A stretch of DNA of 64,000 bases from Tetragonia tetragonoides (GCA_038025085.1 CM076140.1:32971501-33035500); one strand, 5' to 3'; positions 9,494 to 20,115 are shown, numbered from the stretch's first letter. Numbers and translations are program-made. The notes: generated by a model from the letters alone, not told the origin.

Positions 9494-10540
9494 TGTCTGT
9501 ATAGTCGTTGTGCTGCCCAACTTGTCAAATCGAATGCATGTCTAAATAAGGGTTAAAATAAATGTTGGTGATGCTTGTGGTGAACTAATTAATAGTCTAT
9601 GTCTAGGTTGTTAATCCGGTTTTGCATGGGAATTATGTCTTTAAATTACTAAGCAAACTTGAGTTAGTAGATCCCGTCATAATACGAGCGAGTTGGGTGC
9701 CTAACACCTTTCCACCTCGTACCTTCGCCCCAGAACCCTTTATTCTTGGGTACTCATATGTTCTATATGAGCGGGAGTCTTTCTAAAATCTTGATTAGTT
9801 CACTTATCGCGCTATTGGGTTGTCCCTTCGGATTGTCCCTTCAATAACACGCCGATAGCAGACTTGTGACCTTTTTCATGGTTTTTATTCAATTCAAGTC
9901 TTTACAAAATCTTTTCTAACTCGATGGTCCCTTGAACTTATCTAAACCCCAAGCTTACAAATTTTCTATAAGGACGTACTCGGTAGAAATCAATATTGGA
10001 TTGGACGAAAATCCCAGGTCCTTACAGCATGTCTAGTCGTTGTGATGCTCAACTTGCCAATCGAATGCATCTCTAAATAAGAGTCAATAATAAATGTTGT
10101 GATGCTTGTGATGAACCAATTAATAGTCTAAGTCTAGGGTGTTAATCCGGTTTGTGTGGGAATCATGTCTTTAAATTATTAAGCAAACTTTAGTTAGTAG
10201 AGGCCCTCATAATACGGGCGAGTTGGGTGCCTAACACCTTCTCACCTCGTATATTCGCCCCCGAACCCTTTATTCTTGGGAACTCATATGTTCTATATGA
10301 GCGGGAGTCTTTCTAAAAACATGATCAGTTCACTTATCGCGCTATTGGGTTGTCCCTTTGGATTGTCCCTTCGATAAAACGCCGATAGCAGATTTGTGAC
10401 CTCTTTCCTGGTTTTTATTCAATTCAAGTCTTTACAAAAGCTTTTCTAACTCGATGGTCCCTTGAACTTATCTAAACCCCCAACTTACAAGTTTTCTATA
10501 AGGACGCACTCCAAGGACATAGAAATCCCGGGTCCTTACA
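9494..10540 (+). repeat. Tandem duplication of the LTR 3' half
   Basis: The segment about 9494-10026 is repeated at 10027-10540 with scattered differences and small indels. Both copies contain AGTCGTTGTG, the 'GAGTTGGGTGCCTAACACC' block and end in GGTCCTTACA. The divergence between copies shows the duplication is not recent. Confidence 0.8.
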
Positions 10541-10541
10541 G

Positions 10542-10559
10542 TGGCGACTTCACCGGGGA
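10542..10559 (+). other. Primer binding site of A2
   Basis: TGGCGACTTCACCGGGGA begins two bases after the LTR end. Related sites are TGGCGACTTCAATGGGGA in A5 and TGGCGACTTACTGGGGA in B2. This form resembles the tRNA-Arg-type site reported for Ogre/Tat elements; I could not check it against tRNA sequences. Confidence 0.7.
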
Positions 10560-11814
10560 TTTATTTAAGTCGGTGACACTCGAAAGTCAAGTTTGCTAAA
10601 TTATTTAATAACATGTTCCATAATTTGCATCATTTGCTCGTGCCTTTGCACAACCTTTTGACCCTTTTCGACCATTGAGGAAGTTTGTGTCGCAACTCGT
10701 AGACAATCCGTTTATCTAAAGGAATATACAGTTGTCATATCGTGCAAACCGACGCCTCCTTACCCACGACTCATCGACTCTTGTTTGTGAAAAAGAATTA
10801 CAATTGATGTGTCGACCATCCGCTGAACGAAAATTATAATTTATCGTGGTGACTTCATAGGAGCCAAAAGCCTCTAGCCCACATTCGTGCATTCGCTTGC
10901 TTGTTGTGCATGAGTCGTTGCAATGCCCGTCTGATCGCATGTTTGCCTATAACTATATCATTGTAATGCTTGTTTGAATGCATGAGTATCGTGACTATGT
11001 GCCAATATGTACTTACGTGCTTGGAGTCTTTTCGTTTATTTTTAGCTAGTTCCTAATGCCCGAAGATGGTGCGAGAATTCAATTCAATGAACACCTGTCA
11101 TTTTCCCGATGATATATTCTATAAAAGTCATGAACAATTTTCTAGGATCTTTTTTTAGCAAAAAAAAATAGAGTCAGTCTTCCAATTTCCCCTCTCCTTT
11201 TTTTTCTATTTCTTTATTTTCCTTTTTTTTTTATGTAATTCAGGTTCGGTCAAAAATAAAAAAAGAAAGCAAAAACAAAAAAAAAACGGCAAAAAAGAAA
11301 AATGCCGCCGAAAAACAAAATCGTAAAAAAAAAAAAAATTAAAGACTGAAATTCTTTTTTTTTTATTTTTACCCATTTTCCATTTTCTTTGAGTCTAGAA
11401 AAATAAAAAAATAGGATAGTCCGTCTTTTTCTATTTTTCTTATTTTCGTTCATTGACTTTATTTTCCTTTGATATTCAGAAAATATTTGGGCATTTAGGC
11501 TTAAGGATTTTTTTTAGGACAATGTGTTTTCTATATGTGGGTCAACATTTTTCCTAGGTGAGAGTCTCATTGTTTTTTCTTGTTACTAAGTGCTCCGTGC
11601 TTCCTATTCAGGATACGGGGTCCGAGGAAGAAAGAAAACCTTGAGAAAAGCTGGGGTCGGCCTTCGGCAAGGGTAGTTCGTCTGCAACCGTCTACACCGC
11701 CGGGTTCTTGTTTACCTCCACCACAAAAAAGCCTCACCATCAATAAATAGGCCATCACCCCATAATACCTTACCACCACAAAGCTCACCTCACCAATCAC
11801 ACCCGAGCTTCACA
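10560..11814 (+). other. 5' leader of A2 with A/T homopolymer tract
   Basis: Untranslated leader between the primer binding site and gag. No gene is seen. At 11150-11460 it becomes low-complexity poly-A and poly-T runs. Counterparts, reverse-complemented, lie in A4 (43040-43440) and A5 (53050-53350), so this tract is a family feature and not assembly noise. Confidence 0.65.
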
Positions 11815-12631
11815 ATGACCCAAACCACTGACGAGAAGCTTGATGAGATCATGGGCAATTGGGAAAGGATGCGACTCAAGGTTGAGGATTTTGGAAAGAA
11901 AGAAAGGGGATGAAGAAAGAATCCTCTCTGACTCCCACACTGAAGAGGATGAGCAAGTCACTAAGCTCAAAAGGATTGACTCTATGGCTAACTACAATCC
12001 CGATGATGGTAAGGTCAACCCCAAACTCAAAGGCAAGCTTCCAGCCAAGTTCTCCATGCCCGAGGTCCCGACATTCACTAGAAATGATGATCCACAAAGT
12101 CACCTTAAGGCCTTCACTACTGCCATGGGTTTGAGAGGAATTGACAAAAGTATCTACATATACTTGTTCCCACAGACTCTTGATGCCTCGACTCGTCGTT
12201 GGTTCTACACCTTGAATTTGGAAAACTACCATACTTCGTCAGAATTCACTATAATCTTCCTTACACACTACAAGGAAAATGTTGTTCTCTCTGTAACCCC
12301 TCGAGAATTAGAGATCACTAAGCAAGGAAAAGATGAGGGGTTCCTTTCCGTCCTTCAACGTTGGAGGCTGAAGGTAGCCAAACAAGATACGCAAAGTGAT
12401 CAAATCCGCCAGTTCATCAAGAATCTGCAACCTATTTACCAAGAATGCCTCATGTACCAAGCAATTGACTCCTACAACCGGCTCTATGATGTGGGTATCT
12501 TAATTGACGATAACCTCGACTGTCAATATCACCGGATGTTTGGCCGCCGCACGGATGACTGCATCCGCCCGCAATACGGTATACAAGAAATCATAGACAA
12601 AAAAGAAGAAGAAGACGCCTATGAAGCCTAG
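11815..12631 (+). pseudogene. Gag, A2 copy, internally deleted
   Basis: The likely start is ATG 11815 (MTQTTDEKLDEIMGNW); a frameshift near 11905 moves reading to the frame that stays open to 12631. The capsid core is present: LKGKLPAKFSMPEVPTF, then FTTAMGLRGI and LFPQTLDAS..RRWFY, matching the Retrotrans_gag type of the B2 protein. After about 12510 the reading jumps to the last zinc-knuckle-like motif (CQYHRMFGRRTDDC), so the middle region with two other knuckles is deleted. Gag would assemble the particle around element RNA; this copy is broken. Confidence 0.7.
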
Positions 12632-12981
12632 AATTAGTTGGTTATCCGCAAGAGCTAGAGGAATCGAGTCTAAGTGCCCAAGTTTTCTCGAGTTAGGATC
12701 CCAGCTAAGTCTTTAGGTTGAGTCTTCAATAGAGAGTGTTCCCCTCTTTACTTTTTCTAAGTCTAGTTTCTTTTTGACGGGAATTAGAGACCCTCTTCTC
12801 TAAAGTCATGTGTGCTTATCTCTTATTGCAAATCAATAAAAATTCTTCTTACTCATTTCTTTCCTTGTTTGGCTATTGATAAATCCAATGAATTCAAAGT
12901 TGCACAAATCATTGACCAATCAATTTAAGCAATGTAAATAAACTTCGCAAAGCAAGAATGCAAATTATCTCTTTTACAGGA
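12632..12981 (+). other. Conserved non-coding linker between gag and integrase
   Basis: About 350 bp without a coding frame, containing AATAAA-like sequence (CAATCAATAAAAATT) and ending in a good splice acceptor, TCTCTTTTACAG, at 12981. The A4 element has the same linker at about 41235-41593, acceptor included. It may be an intron, an internal 3' processing region, or the scar of the RT deletion. Confidence 0.55.
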
Positions 12982-14268
12982 CTTTGAGTAGCTGAATTCC
13001 CTCAACGATGCCACTCTACAAAGAAGAAGCGAGCCAGCCATCTGCAACAACCTCGACACGGGTCTGACCCTGGCTCTGATCGAAGAAGATCCTTGGTACC
13101 AAGACGTCGTCAACTACATCGCCAAAGGAATATACCCTCAAGATGCACCAATAAGAGCTTAACTGGCCATCCGTCTCTTTGCGGCGCAATACATACAACA
13201 CAAGGGGGTTCTATACAAGAAGTCCCACAACGGGGTCAACCTCAGATGCGTGAACTCCGAAGAAGCCGCAGAGATCATGGACGAGGTACACAATGGTGTT
13301 TGCGGACCACACATGAATGGTCGAATGCTCTATAGAAAGGTCCTACGACAAGGATACTATTGGACCACTATGAAAAGGGTTTGTTACGACTATGTCAAGA
13401 AATGAAAGAAGTGTCAGATATATGCCAACCTGCAGCGTATGCCACCCTCAATGCTCCACAACTTCACATCCCATTGCCATTTTCCACATGGGGAATAGAT
13501 ATCATTGGTAAAATCACCCCAAAAGGCTCGGGAGGACATGAATACATCCTAATAGCCATAGACTATTTTACCAAATGGGTTAAAGCACAATCCTATGCCG
13601 CCCTCACCTCCAAACAAGTGTCCAAATTCATAAGGAACAACATCATCTGCCGATACAGCGTTGCACATGAAATCATTAGTGACCATGGATCCTATTTCAA
13701 AGTCAAAACAACCACCCTCCTGAAAAACTACAAAATCCAGCACCACAAACCATCCCCAAACCAACGGCGAGTAGAAACCGCCAACAAAACCTCAAAACTA
13801 TCATTGAAAAGATGATAGAAAACTACAAAGACTGGCCCATAAAACTCTCATTTGCCCTTTTTGGATATAGGACGTCCATAAGATCCTCTACGGGAGCAAC
13901 ACCATATTCCCTAGTCTACGGATATGAAGCAGTGCTAGTCATAGAAGTCCAACTACCTTCCATGCACATAGCTTTAGAGGGTGAAATTCCCGAAACCCAA
14001 TTGTTACAAGCCCACTACGAAGAACCCATGTTCACAGATGAAATACGCCGAGCATTCGAACGCATGGCACGAGCATTCGACCGACTTAGTTTGGAAAGAA
14101 TTACGTGCCCCAGTTACTGATCCCAGAGGCAAATTTCGACCGACTTGGTCCGGTCCGTTCATCATCAAAGACATATTGTCAGCAGGCGCAGTCAAACTCA
14201 TGGACAATGAAGAGATCGAGTTCTGTCAGCTCACCAACATGGACCAACTGAAAAAGTGCTACGTCTAA
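12982..14268 (+). pseudogene. Integrase (C-terminal pol), A2 copy
   Basis: Homologous to the A4 and B2 integrases. Visible in order: zinc-binding N-terminus with NGVCGPHMNGRML-like sequence (about 13290-13330), a core with WGIDIIGKITPKG and AIDYFTKWV (first catalytic Asp), ISDHGSYF (second Asp, about 13680), and a C-terminal part ending KKCYV at 14268. Three frames are needed and a stop interrupts the zinc region, so it is dead. Integrase would join element cDNA to host DNA. Nothing of RT or RNase H precedes it. Confidence 0.75.
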
Positions 14269-14501
14269 AAAAAATATATAATAATAATAATAATAATTCC
14301 GAAAAAAAAAAGAGACGTACACAAATTGAACGAACTACGCTGGTCTGATTCCACTCTGGATACATAGGTAACCCTTTTAAGGGGCCCGGCCAAAATCTAT
14401 CCAAAAATTCCATTCAACTCACTCAAACTGAACGAATAAGCTTACATTGCCAAAAAAAAAAAATATTCTTAAGGTACACAAATTCTTATTACTCTTTTTT
14501 T
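14269..14501. other. Spacer between convergent integrase and DUF7745-like genes, with conserved block
   Basis: Contains a TAA microsatellite (14278-14297) and the block TGATTCC..GGATACATAGGTAACCC at 14341-14374. The same block lies in the matching place in B2 (30431-30466) and, weaker, in A4 (39781-39812). It is non-coding but conserved between families. Confidence 0.6.
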
Positions 14502-15875
14502 TTAAAAACTAGACTTGCTTTCTAAGAAAACTGCTTTAATTCTTCTTCCCTTTAGAAGGCTTCGTTGAAGAGTTCTTCTTTGAAGGACCTTGGCTTGAGG
14601 ACGACCTATGATCGCTTCCTTGAGCTTGCCTCTTTTCAGTACATGGTAGCCTTCCTCATAAGGCCCTTCCTTTCTTTTCTTGCTCCTTGTTCTTGAGTCA
14701 TACTTAGGCTTTAGTTGGTCCCACACCTCATGACGAAGGGCTCGTCTCGCTTCTCCATCACTGCAGGAAACACAGTTCAAGTAGGTCTCAGAAACTTGAG
14801 TTGGGGAAATCACTCGAGGTACTGTCCAACGATCTCTGCCACGCCATTATTTTCCCCAATCCGCAGCAAATTAAGTGGTCAAAGCCGAGATAGGTGGTCT
14901 CGTGGTTTCCTGATGAGGGATAACCTACTTCAACCCATATTGCCTCATGACCCGAGAAGGAAAAAAAGAAAGTACTCCTGTACAGCCCTACTATAGTAGT
15001 ATGAGGAATAAAATTGTCGCAAGCCACTAAGGAAGTCAAGCTCCACCGGGCACATGCCAGACGATAACAGGTCCGGCATGGAAAAAGGCCTCCCATTCAG
15101 CAAGGGTCTTTTCATCGTATAGCCTTTTCTTAACCAAGAAGCTAGCAGCGGTATAAGTTTTCTTTGACCAGGCTCGAGGGGTACGAGCTATCATCTTCTC
15201 TAGTGACTCTATTAACCTTAGATGGTCACATAACCAAATTTGAAGCAGCAGGGGGCTGCCAGAAAAAGCTTCGTGAGGGGAGATTTTTAACCTGTCAAGC
15301 CCTAAAATAGTTTCCCCTATAACCAGATGCAAGGGAGAGTGCCCTTCAGCCATTTAATTCACCAGTCGCAACAACGAGGCTCTACCCAAGTTGGAAGACT
15401 CTGCATTAGCGAACAATAGGCGATTTAACAGGCAAAGTACAAAAGCCTGTCGGCGGCAACGCCTAAATATTGCATCTTTTTCAGAAGAAATAGCAAACTT
15501 TTCACAGAGTTGAACTAAATCCACATCGACACCAAGAATCATGCTTTTGGCTTCTGCAAATGACAAGCCTAAGAATTTCCTGTACTGACAACTAAAACCA
15601 TCTCTCAAATAACGCACAGCTGGGGAACGAACATCAGACATATTAGTGATGGTAGCAAATTCTTCAACTAGAGGACATAATTCAGAATTACCAAAACAGA
15701 AAATGTGCAAATCGGGGTCCTAATAATTCAGAGCAGATCGAAGAAGGGGCCACAATATTTTGGTTGGCCTTAAAGCCAGTAAGGCAGAGACATGGAACGT
15801 AGCCAGTTCAAGTTTATCTTCTACGGTCAGATTTTTGCACCAGGCATCGAACAGGGTTTTTACGGATTTCACCAT
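14502..15875 (-). pseudogene. DUF7745-like gene, copy A2
   Basis: Starts at ATG 15875 (MVKSVKTLFDAWCKNL), about 75 bp after a TATA box. N-terminal helices, HIFCFGNSELCPLVEEF, then LGLSFAEAKSMILGVDVDL, then LLLQIWLCDHLRLIES and WSKKTYTAASFLVKK follow the B2 order. The C-terminus (before 14502) is basic, with RTRSKKRKE resembling a nuclear localisation signal. Defects: TGG to TAG early (shared with A3), a stop at about 15354, and frameshifts near 15040 and 14810. It converges with integrase. Function unknown; nuclear location is inferred only from the basic patch. Confidence 0.65.
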
Positions 15876-15948
15876 GGTAGAAGCTTTGGGAAATTTGAGA
15901 GAGCTAAAGTCTGGAAAAGTGATACAACATCAAGCATCCCGTAAATCC

Positions 15949-16104
15949 TATTTATAGGCCAAAACTCGTGTCAAAAGGAGTCAGAAATCCGCGAAAAAGC
16001 CCAAATCAGAGTCGCTAGCAACTGTGACCAGCGCCGCTAGCGGCCCTTATCCTTAGCCCAGCGCCGCTAGCGGCCCTCATCCTTAGCCCAGCGCCGCTAG
16101 CGGC
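15949..16104 (-). promoter_or_regulatory. TATA box plus three GCCGCTAGCGGC palindromes at 30-bp spacing
   Basis: Upstream of the A2 DUF7745-like gene. The TATA box (TATAAATA on the minus strand) is at 15949-15956. GCCGCTAGCGGC occurs exactly at 16033-16044, 16063-16074 and 16093-16104, a strict 30-bp period in a repeat of GCCGCTAGCGGCCCT plus spacer. The same 12-mer is in the family A LTR promoter. Confidence 0.65.
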
Positions 16105-16488
16105 CCTGACCCTGGCCAAGTCAATTTTTCTCCTTTCGCTCTAGCCCGCCCACTTGGTCACTTTCGCTCGGTTTAAGTCCAATTTTTTTGTATACACACA
16201 ACGGAATTACAAAGCCCGAGACTCTCTTAGTTTTATCCTTTCTATTTTCTATTTTTTTTTTTGTTTAAAGGGGTATAATATGTGTACTTTTTCCTTTTTC
16301 TTGCAATTTTTACCTTTTTCTTTATTTTAATCCCTAAAATATGGCCTACTCCCTACTGCATAACACATTGCATACTTAGAGATCAGACGGGCATAATCGA
16401 GTCATCCTAGCATACATATCATATAAAATGCATAAAAAAGGGAGTTCAATGTTTGAAGACCAATATTTACAAAACGGCCCTACACCGC
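16105..16488. other. AT-rich spacer between antisense genes of A2
   Basis: T-rich sequence between the PMD gene 3' end and the promoter of the DUF7745-like gene. A near copy is at 20116-20478. I see no gene. Confidence 0.6.
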
Positions 16489-19230
16489 TTAACCGGAGTC
16501 GTCATCACCATTGTTGTCAGCCTCGTCATCAATGGACGGTCCCTGGCCATAGTTCCCAGTCGAATAATGGAAGAAGCCCTGAGTACTAAACGAGCTATAA
16601 ATGGGCCTGCTGTTGTTAGGCCTCATATCCCGCCTTTCATATGTTGGTGCATGCATAGGGGTACCTGCCGAAAACCCCGCTCCAAAGAGGCTCTGTGTAG
16701 CTTGACTAGCAAAGTCCATAGCCACATCCTTATACGAAGGCCCAGTATGAGGCACATCCCATCCAGGGGCATTCGCCCAACCTCCAGCCGTAGGGGTAAC
16801 AATAGGACTACTATCAAAAAAAGGCTGAAAACCCGCTGGAGAAAACATCTCAGGCACGGGAATGTGCGGCACAGAAGGTCCGGGCGCCTCATCAACAAGA
16901 GGTATGGTCAAAGCTACGGGAGGTGAGCGAGCAATAGACGGCCTGCTCGCTGAAGAGACCCTCACAGCAGAAGAATGTCGAGGTCCCACCAAAGACGAAG
17001 ACTGCGACATCTGCAAACAATCAAGATCGAGATGTTAAGTTAAGCACTTCAGTTAGCTAAACAAAGGATGAAAAGTCTACTTACATCGACAGTCCTAGAC
17101 CGAGAACTCTTCCCTTTGCCCATCACCCGACTATAGCCTTTCATCAACAGGTGAATGAGCTTGAAGACTTGAGAGGTCTACTCTCGGTTTAGCTACAAGA
17201 AGAAAAAAAAAAATAGAGTCAGCATTCAAAAGCAAACACAAAACACAAGAAGGGATAGAAAGAAACTTACCCCCTTACAACCATCAGGCAAGGGCAAACC
17301 CTCCACAGTCTCTCCATCAGCAGTATGTAGAGGGAACTTCTCTACTATACGTCCCCCCCTCTCACCAATATACCTCACCTCACTAGTCGGTAAGGTCACG
17401 CTTGGGGGCTGGCCCCGAGGAACTCTAGAATGGGACCTCCTGGGACCCTGAGGAGCCAAACGATCCGGCTCCAAGACACAAAAAGTCAGTATATCATGCA
17501 TATAACTGGAAAGACACAGATAAACTTCTTAACTCAGAAGTGTGGCCCGGCATCAGACGACCCAAGCAATAGGCCAGGTACACAGCCGTACGATCCAAGC
17601 CAGCAATCTCCGCCTCCAGAAACTCTGTGGCCGCCATCCCACGAGTCACGACCCCCAAGTCCTCCACGCTCAGGCTGCGCATGTAGAACATGGTCATGGG
17701 AGGATTCTCCGGAACCAGATGAGCACCCAAGCAGGATAGACCAGCCGAGTCAAACGATCCCCCAAGTACCATACAAAGCCAAATGGCCCCTCAAAGACCA
17801 CCCGCAAGGAGGATACCCTAAAAGACTCCATGGTAATATGGGGCAGAACCCCAGGAATACCATTGAAGGTAGCCCACGACGCCTGCAGATTACCAGATCA
17901 AAAGTTCATTCACACCAAATGGACAAAAAAAATGCACAAGTCAACAACAACATACCACAGATGCAGCATGACTCTCGAAGGTAGCCCGAAAATGCTCCAA
18001 AGAGGTAAATGGGTGGTTATGTATATTAATCCACCATGAACCTAGTGGAAACATCCTAAAAGTAGGACGGTGAGGACTAAAAGCGGGAAAATACTCAAAG
18101 AACCACAGCTGCCATACAAGCAAAAAAAGAAAATGATAAGCTTCAAATTCAAAAGCATGCATGTGTAAAGAAGGAAAAAAGAAACATATGTGCCTTCCTC
18201 CAGTATCTTCCACGGGCCCGAGGTAGACGCCCTCTCACTCGTCGGCCTAGGCTTGCAAGCCCAGCGACACTATCTCACCAAGGTAGCATGGGCAAGAGCA
18301 CCAAAGTTGTACTCATGGACCTTGGTCAAATCCTCCAAACATGTCAAGAGGCCAACCTGACCTACGCTCTTCTTCTGAGCGAAAATGGTCGACCCCAACA
18401 AGCATGCTAGGAAAATACGGGATCTCTGCTCGTCGGTAAGCCCATGCTCTGTCAAAGCCGCCCATAACCGCGGCAAGGAAACTCGGTTATCTCTGAAATG
18501 GGCGGACACAGGCCCGTAAAGCTCAAGTAACCTGTCAGTCTGCCGATGGTAACTCACGTCGTACTAAATACGACGCCCTCTAAAGAATAAACCCGTCAGC
18601 ACAGCAAACTGATAAGGAGTGAGAAACATCTCCCGTAAAGGCGTATGGAAAGTGTTCGTAGTGTCCCAGAACCTCTCCAATAACCCCCGAGCAATAATCC
18701 TACGATCCTCAGAATGACAAGTTGGGATAACAGTCAAGAAGTGGCCAAAACATGAGCTTAGCACTCTATCCCTAGCTCCCACCGAAAATGTCTCCAACGT
18801 CATGGCCCAATGGGAAGTAGACCCATGAGCCTACAACAAAATACCTATACCCTAGCCAACAAACAAAATTTTCTCAACACCCCATATACTACAAATACAG
18901 CCAAAATAATTCCACACAAATTATATACAGCTGACCACCAATCCAGTACAAATCTCAATTTGTTCGTGTGTGCAGAAGCACTAACAGTTTAAATTTTCAG
19001 TTCAAAAAAAGTATACTGAACAGAAAAAAAGAGTGAGTCAGAAAGCATACCAACTCAGGGTTAGACAGATGACTCTGCCTGTCCAGTAGCATGAACGAGA
19101 CCTGGTACAAACGCGCCCCGTCTGCATGTCGAGCCAAAGGCGTACTAGTAGAAGGAAGCCCAGTACGAAAAAGGTCCCGGTTCTCCTCTTCCTTACCCAT
19201 GGGGCGTTTTCCTTTGTCTGTGGGAGCCAT
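16489..19230 (-). pseudogene. PMD gene, family A, copy A2 (most complete)
   Basis: Exon 1 is 19230-19051 (MAPTDKGKRPMGKEEE), donor GTATGC. Exon 2 begins at 18830 after TTGTAG and carries the PMD core ERFWDTTNTFHTPLREMFLT and SLPRLWAALTEHGLTDEQRS; its donor near 18190 has GA for GT. Exon 3 from 18108 encodes LWFFEYFPAFSPHRP and ends at GTATGT. Later exons encode a block with DRTAVYLAYCLG (about 17770-17530), APQGPRRSHSRVPRGQ (17460-17280) and a Ser/Pro-rich tail ending DDDSG at 16489. Stops interrupt exon 2. It would encode a protein of several hundred residues, antisense to gag-pol. Similar to host PMD proteins; no function is shown. Confidence 0.65.
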
Positions 19231-19559
19231 GGAAGGACAATGAAGCTTTCTCTCTCTACAACTGGAAAATTAAAAGTTTCAGATTCGCAAGAAACAAGCA
19301 CCTATTCAACAATGCAACCCAAAATTCAGCAGGTAGGGGGAAAAATAAGCAAGTTCAAGACAAAAATCGATGAATTTATTGGACAAGAATCGACTTACCT
19401 TGAGGTAGTGGAAGCACTCAACAATGGTGAGTATACTCGACAATGGCTCGACCAAGTGGAGAAGAAGAAGTGAAACACGAAGAAGGAAATTCGCGACGAA
19501 ACTAACTTATTTGGCTCCAGACGAGCATCGCAAGCGTCGCTCATGAGAGCCCCTAGTGG

Positions 19560-19615
19560 CGCTCACCAAGGCCCAGCGCATCTAGCAGTGCTGGCCTGGG
19601 CCGCTAGAGGCCCTG
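19560..19615 (-). promoter_or_regulatory. Degenerate GC palindromes upstream of A2 PMD gene
   Basis: GCCGCTAGAGGC at 19600-19611 differs by one base from the family A motif; a weaker copy (GCGCATCTAGCAGTGC) lies just before it. They sit 340-380 bp upstream of ATG 19230, the same place as in A1. Confidence 0.45.
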
Positions 19616-19669
19616 CAGGCCTACACGCGCAGACCCCTGCTTGCTGTCCTACGACCTTTTTCAGCCCAG

Positions 19670-19893
19670 AAGCAAATTCTTCAACTAAAGGGCATAATTC
19701 AGAGTTGCCGAAAAGGAAGACGTGCATGTCTGGGTCCTAATATTTCAAAGCTGATCGAAGAAGGGGCCACATGATTTTGGTTGGTGTTAAAGCCTTATAG
19801 GGTTGAGATATGGTACGGAGCCAGTTCTAGTTTATCTTCTATGGTCAGATTTTTACACCAGGCATCCAATAAATTTTCAAAGGATTTCATCAT
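19670..19893 (-). pseudogene. DUF7745-like gene 5' fragment, copy A3
   Basis: The first 70 or so codons from ATG 19893, similar to A2 and sharing the same TAG in place of the conserved Trp before DPD. It ends in LCPLVEEF, after which the sequence jumps to DNA upstream of the A2 PMD gene. It is a by-product of the local duplication. Confidence 0.65.
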
Positions 19894-19961
19894 GGTAAGG
19901 GCTTTGAGAAATTTGAGAGAGATAAAGTCTGAAAAGAGATACGATATTAGACATCCCGTAA

Positions 19962-20115
19962 ATCCTCTTTATAGGCAAAAAATCGGGTCAGAAATGTCGA
20001 AAATCCACGAAAAGGGCCAAAACCAGAGCCGTCAGCAGCTATGGCAGGGCCGCTAGCGACCGTGACCAGGGCTACTAACGGCCCTCACCAATGGCCCAGC
20101 GCCGCTAGTGGCCCT
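19962..20115 (-). promoter_or_regulatory. TATA-like box and GC motifs upstream of A3 fragment
   Basis: A CTTTATAGGC sequence near 19965 and degraded palindromes: GCCGCTAGCGAC at about 20049, GCTACTAACGGC at about 20071 and GCCGCTAGTGGC at about 20101. The spacing resembles the 30-bp array of A2, but the first interval is shorter. Confidence 0.45.

Larger units (their letters stand above)
8744..10540 (+). repeat. Family A LTR shared by A1 and A2
   Basis: Starts TGTAGACGCC right after a polypurine tract (AAAGTGGGGGCTTC, 8730-8743) and ends CCTTACA directly before the primer binding site at 10542. It is 1797 bp long because its 3' part is duplicated: an LTR end already occurs at 10026, giving a basic length of 1283 bp, close to the 1296-bp A5 LTR. 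Copies recur at 44010-44555 (-), 53940-55235 (-), 58700-59841 (-) and 63652-64000 (+). Confidence 0.85.

Noticed and set aside
11150..11460. Homopolymer tracts as possible assembly errors
   Set aside because: The same tract recurs at 43170-43340 and 53060-53280 in other family A copies, so it is part of the element leader.
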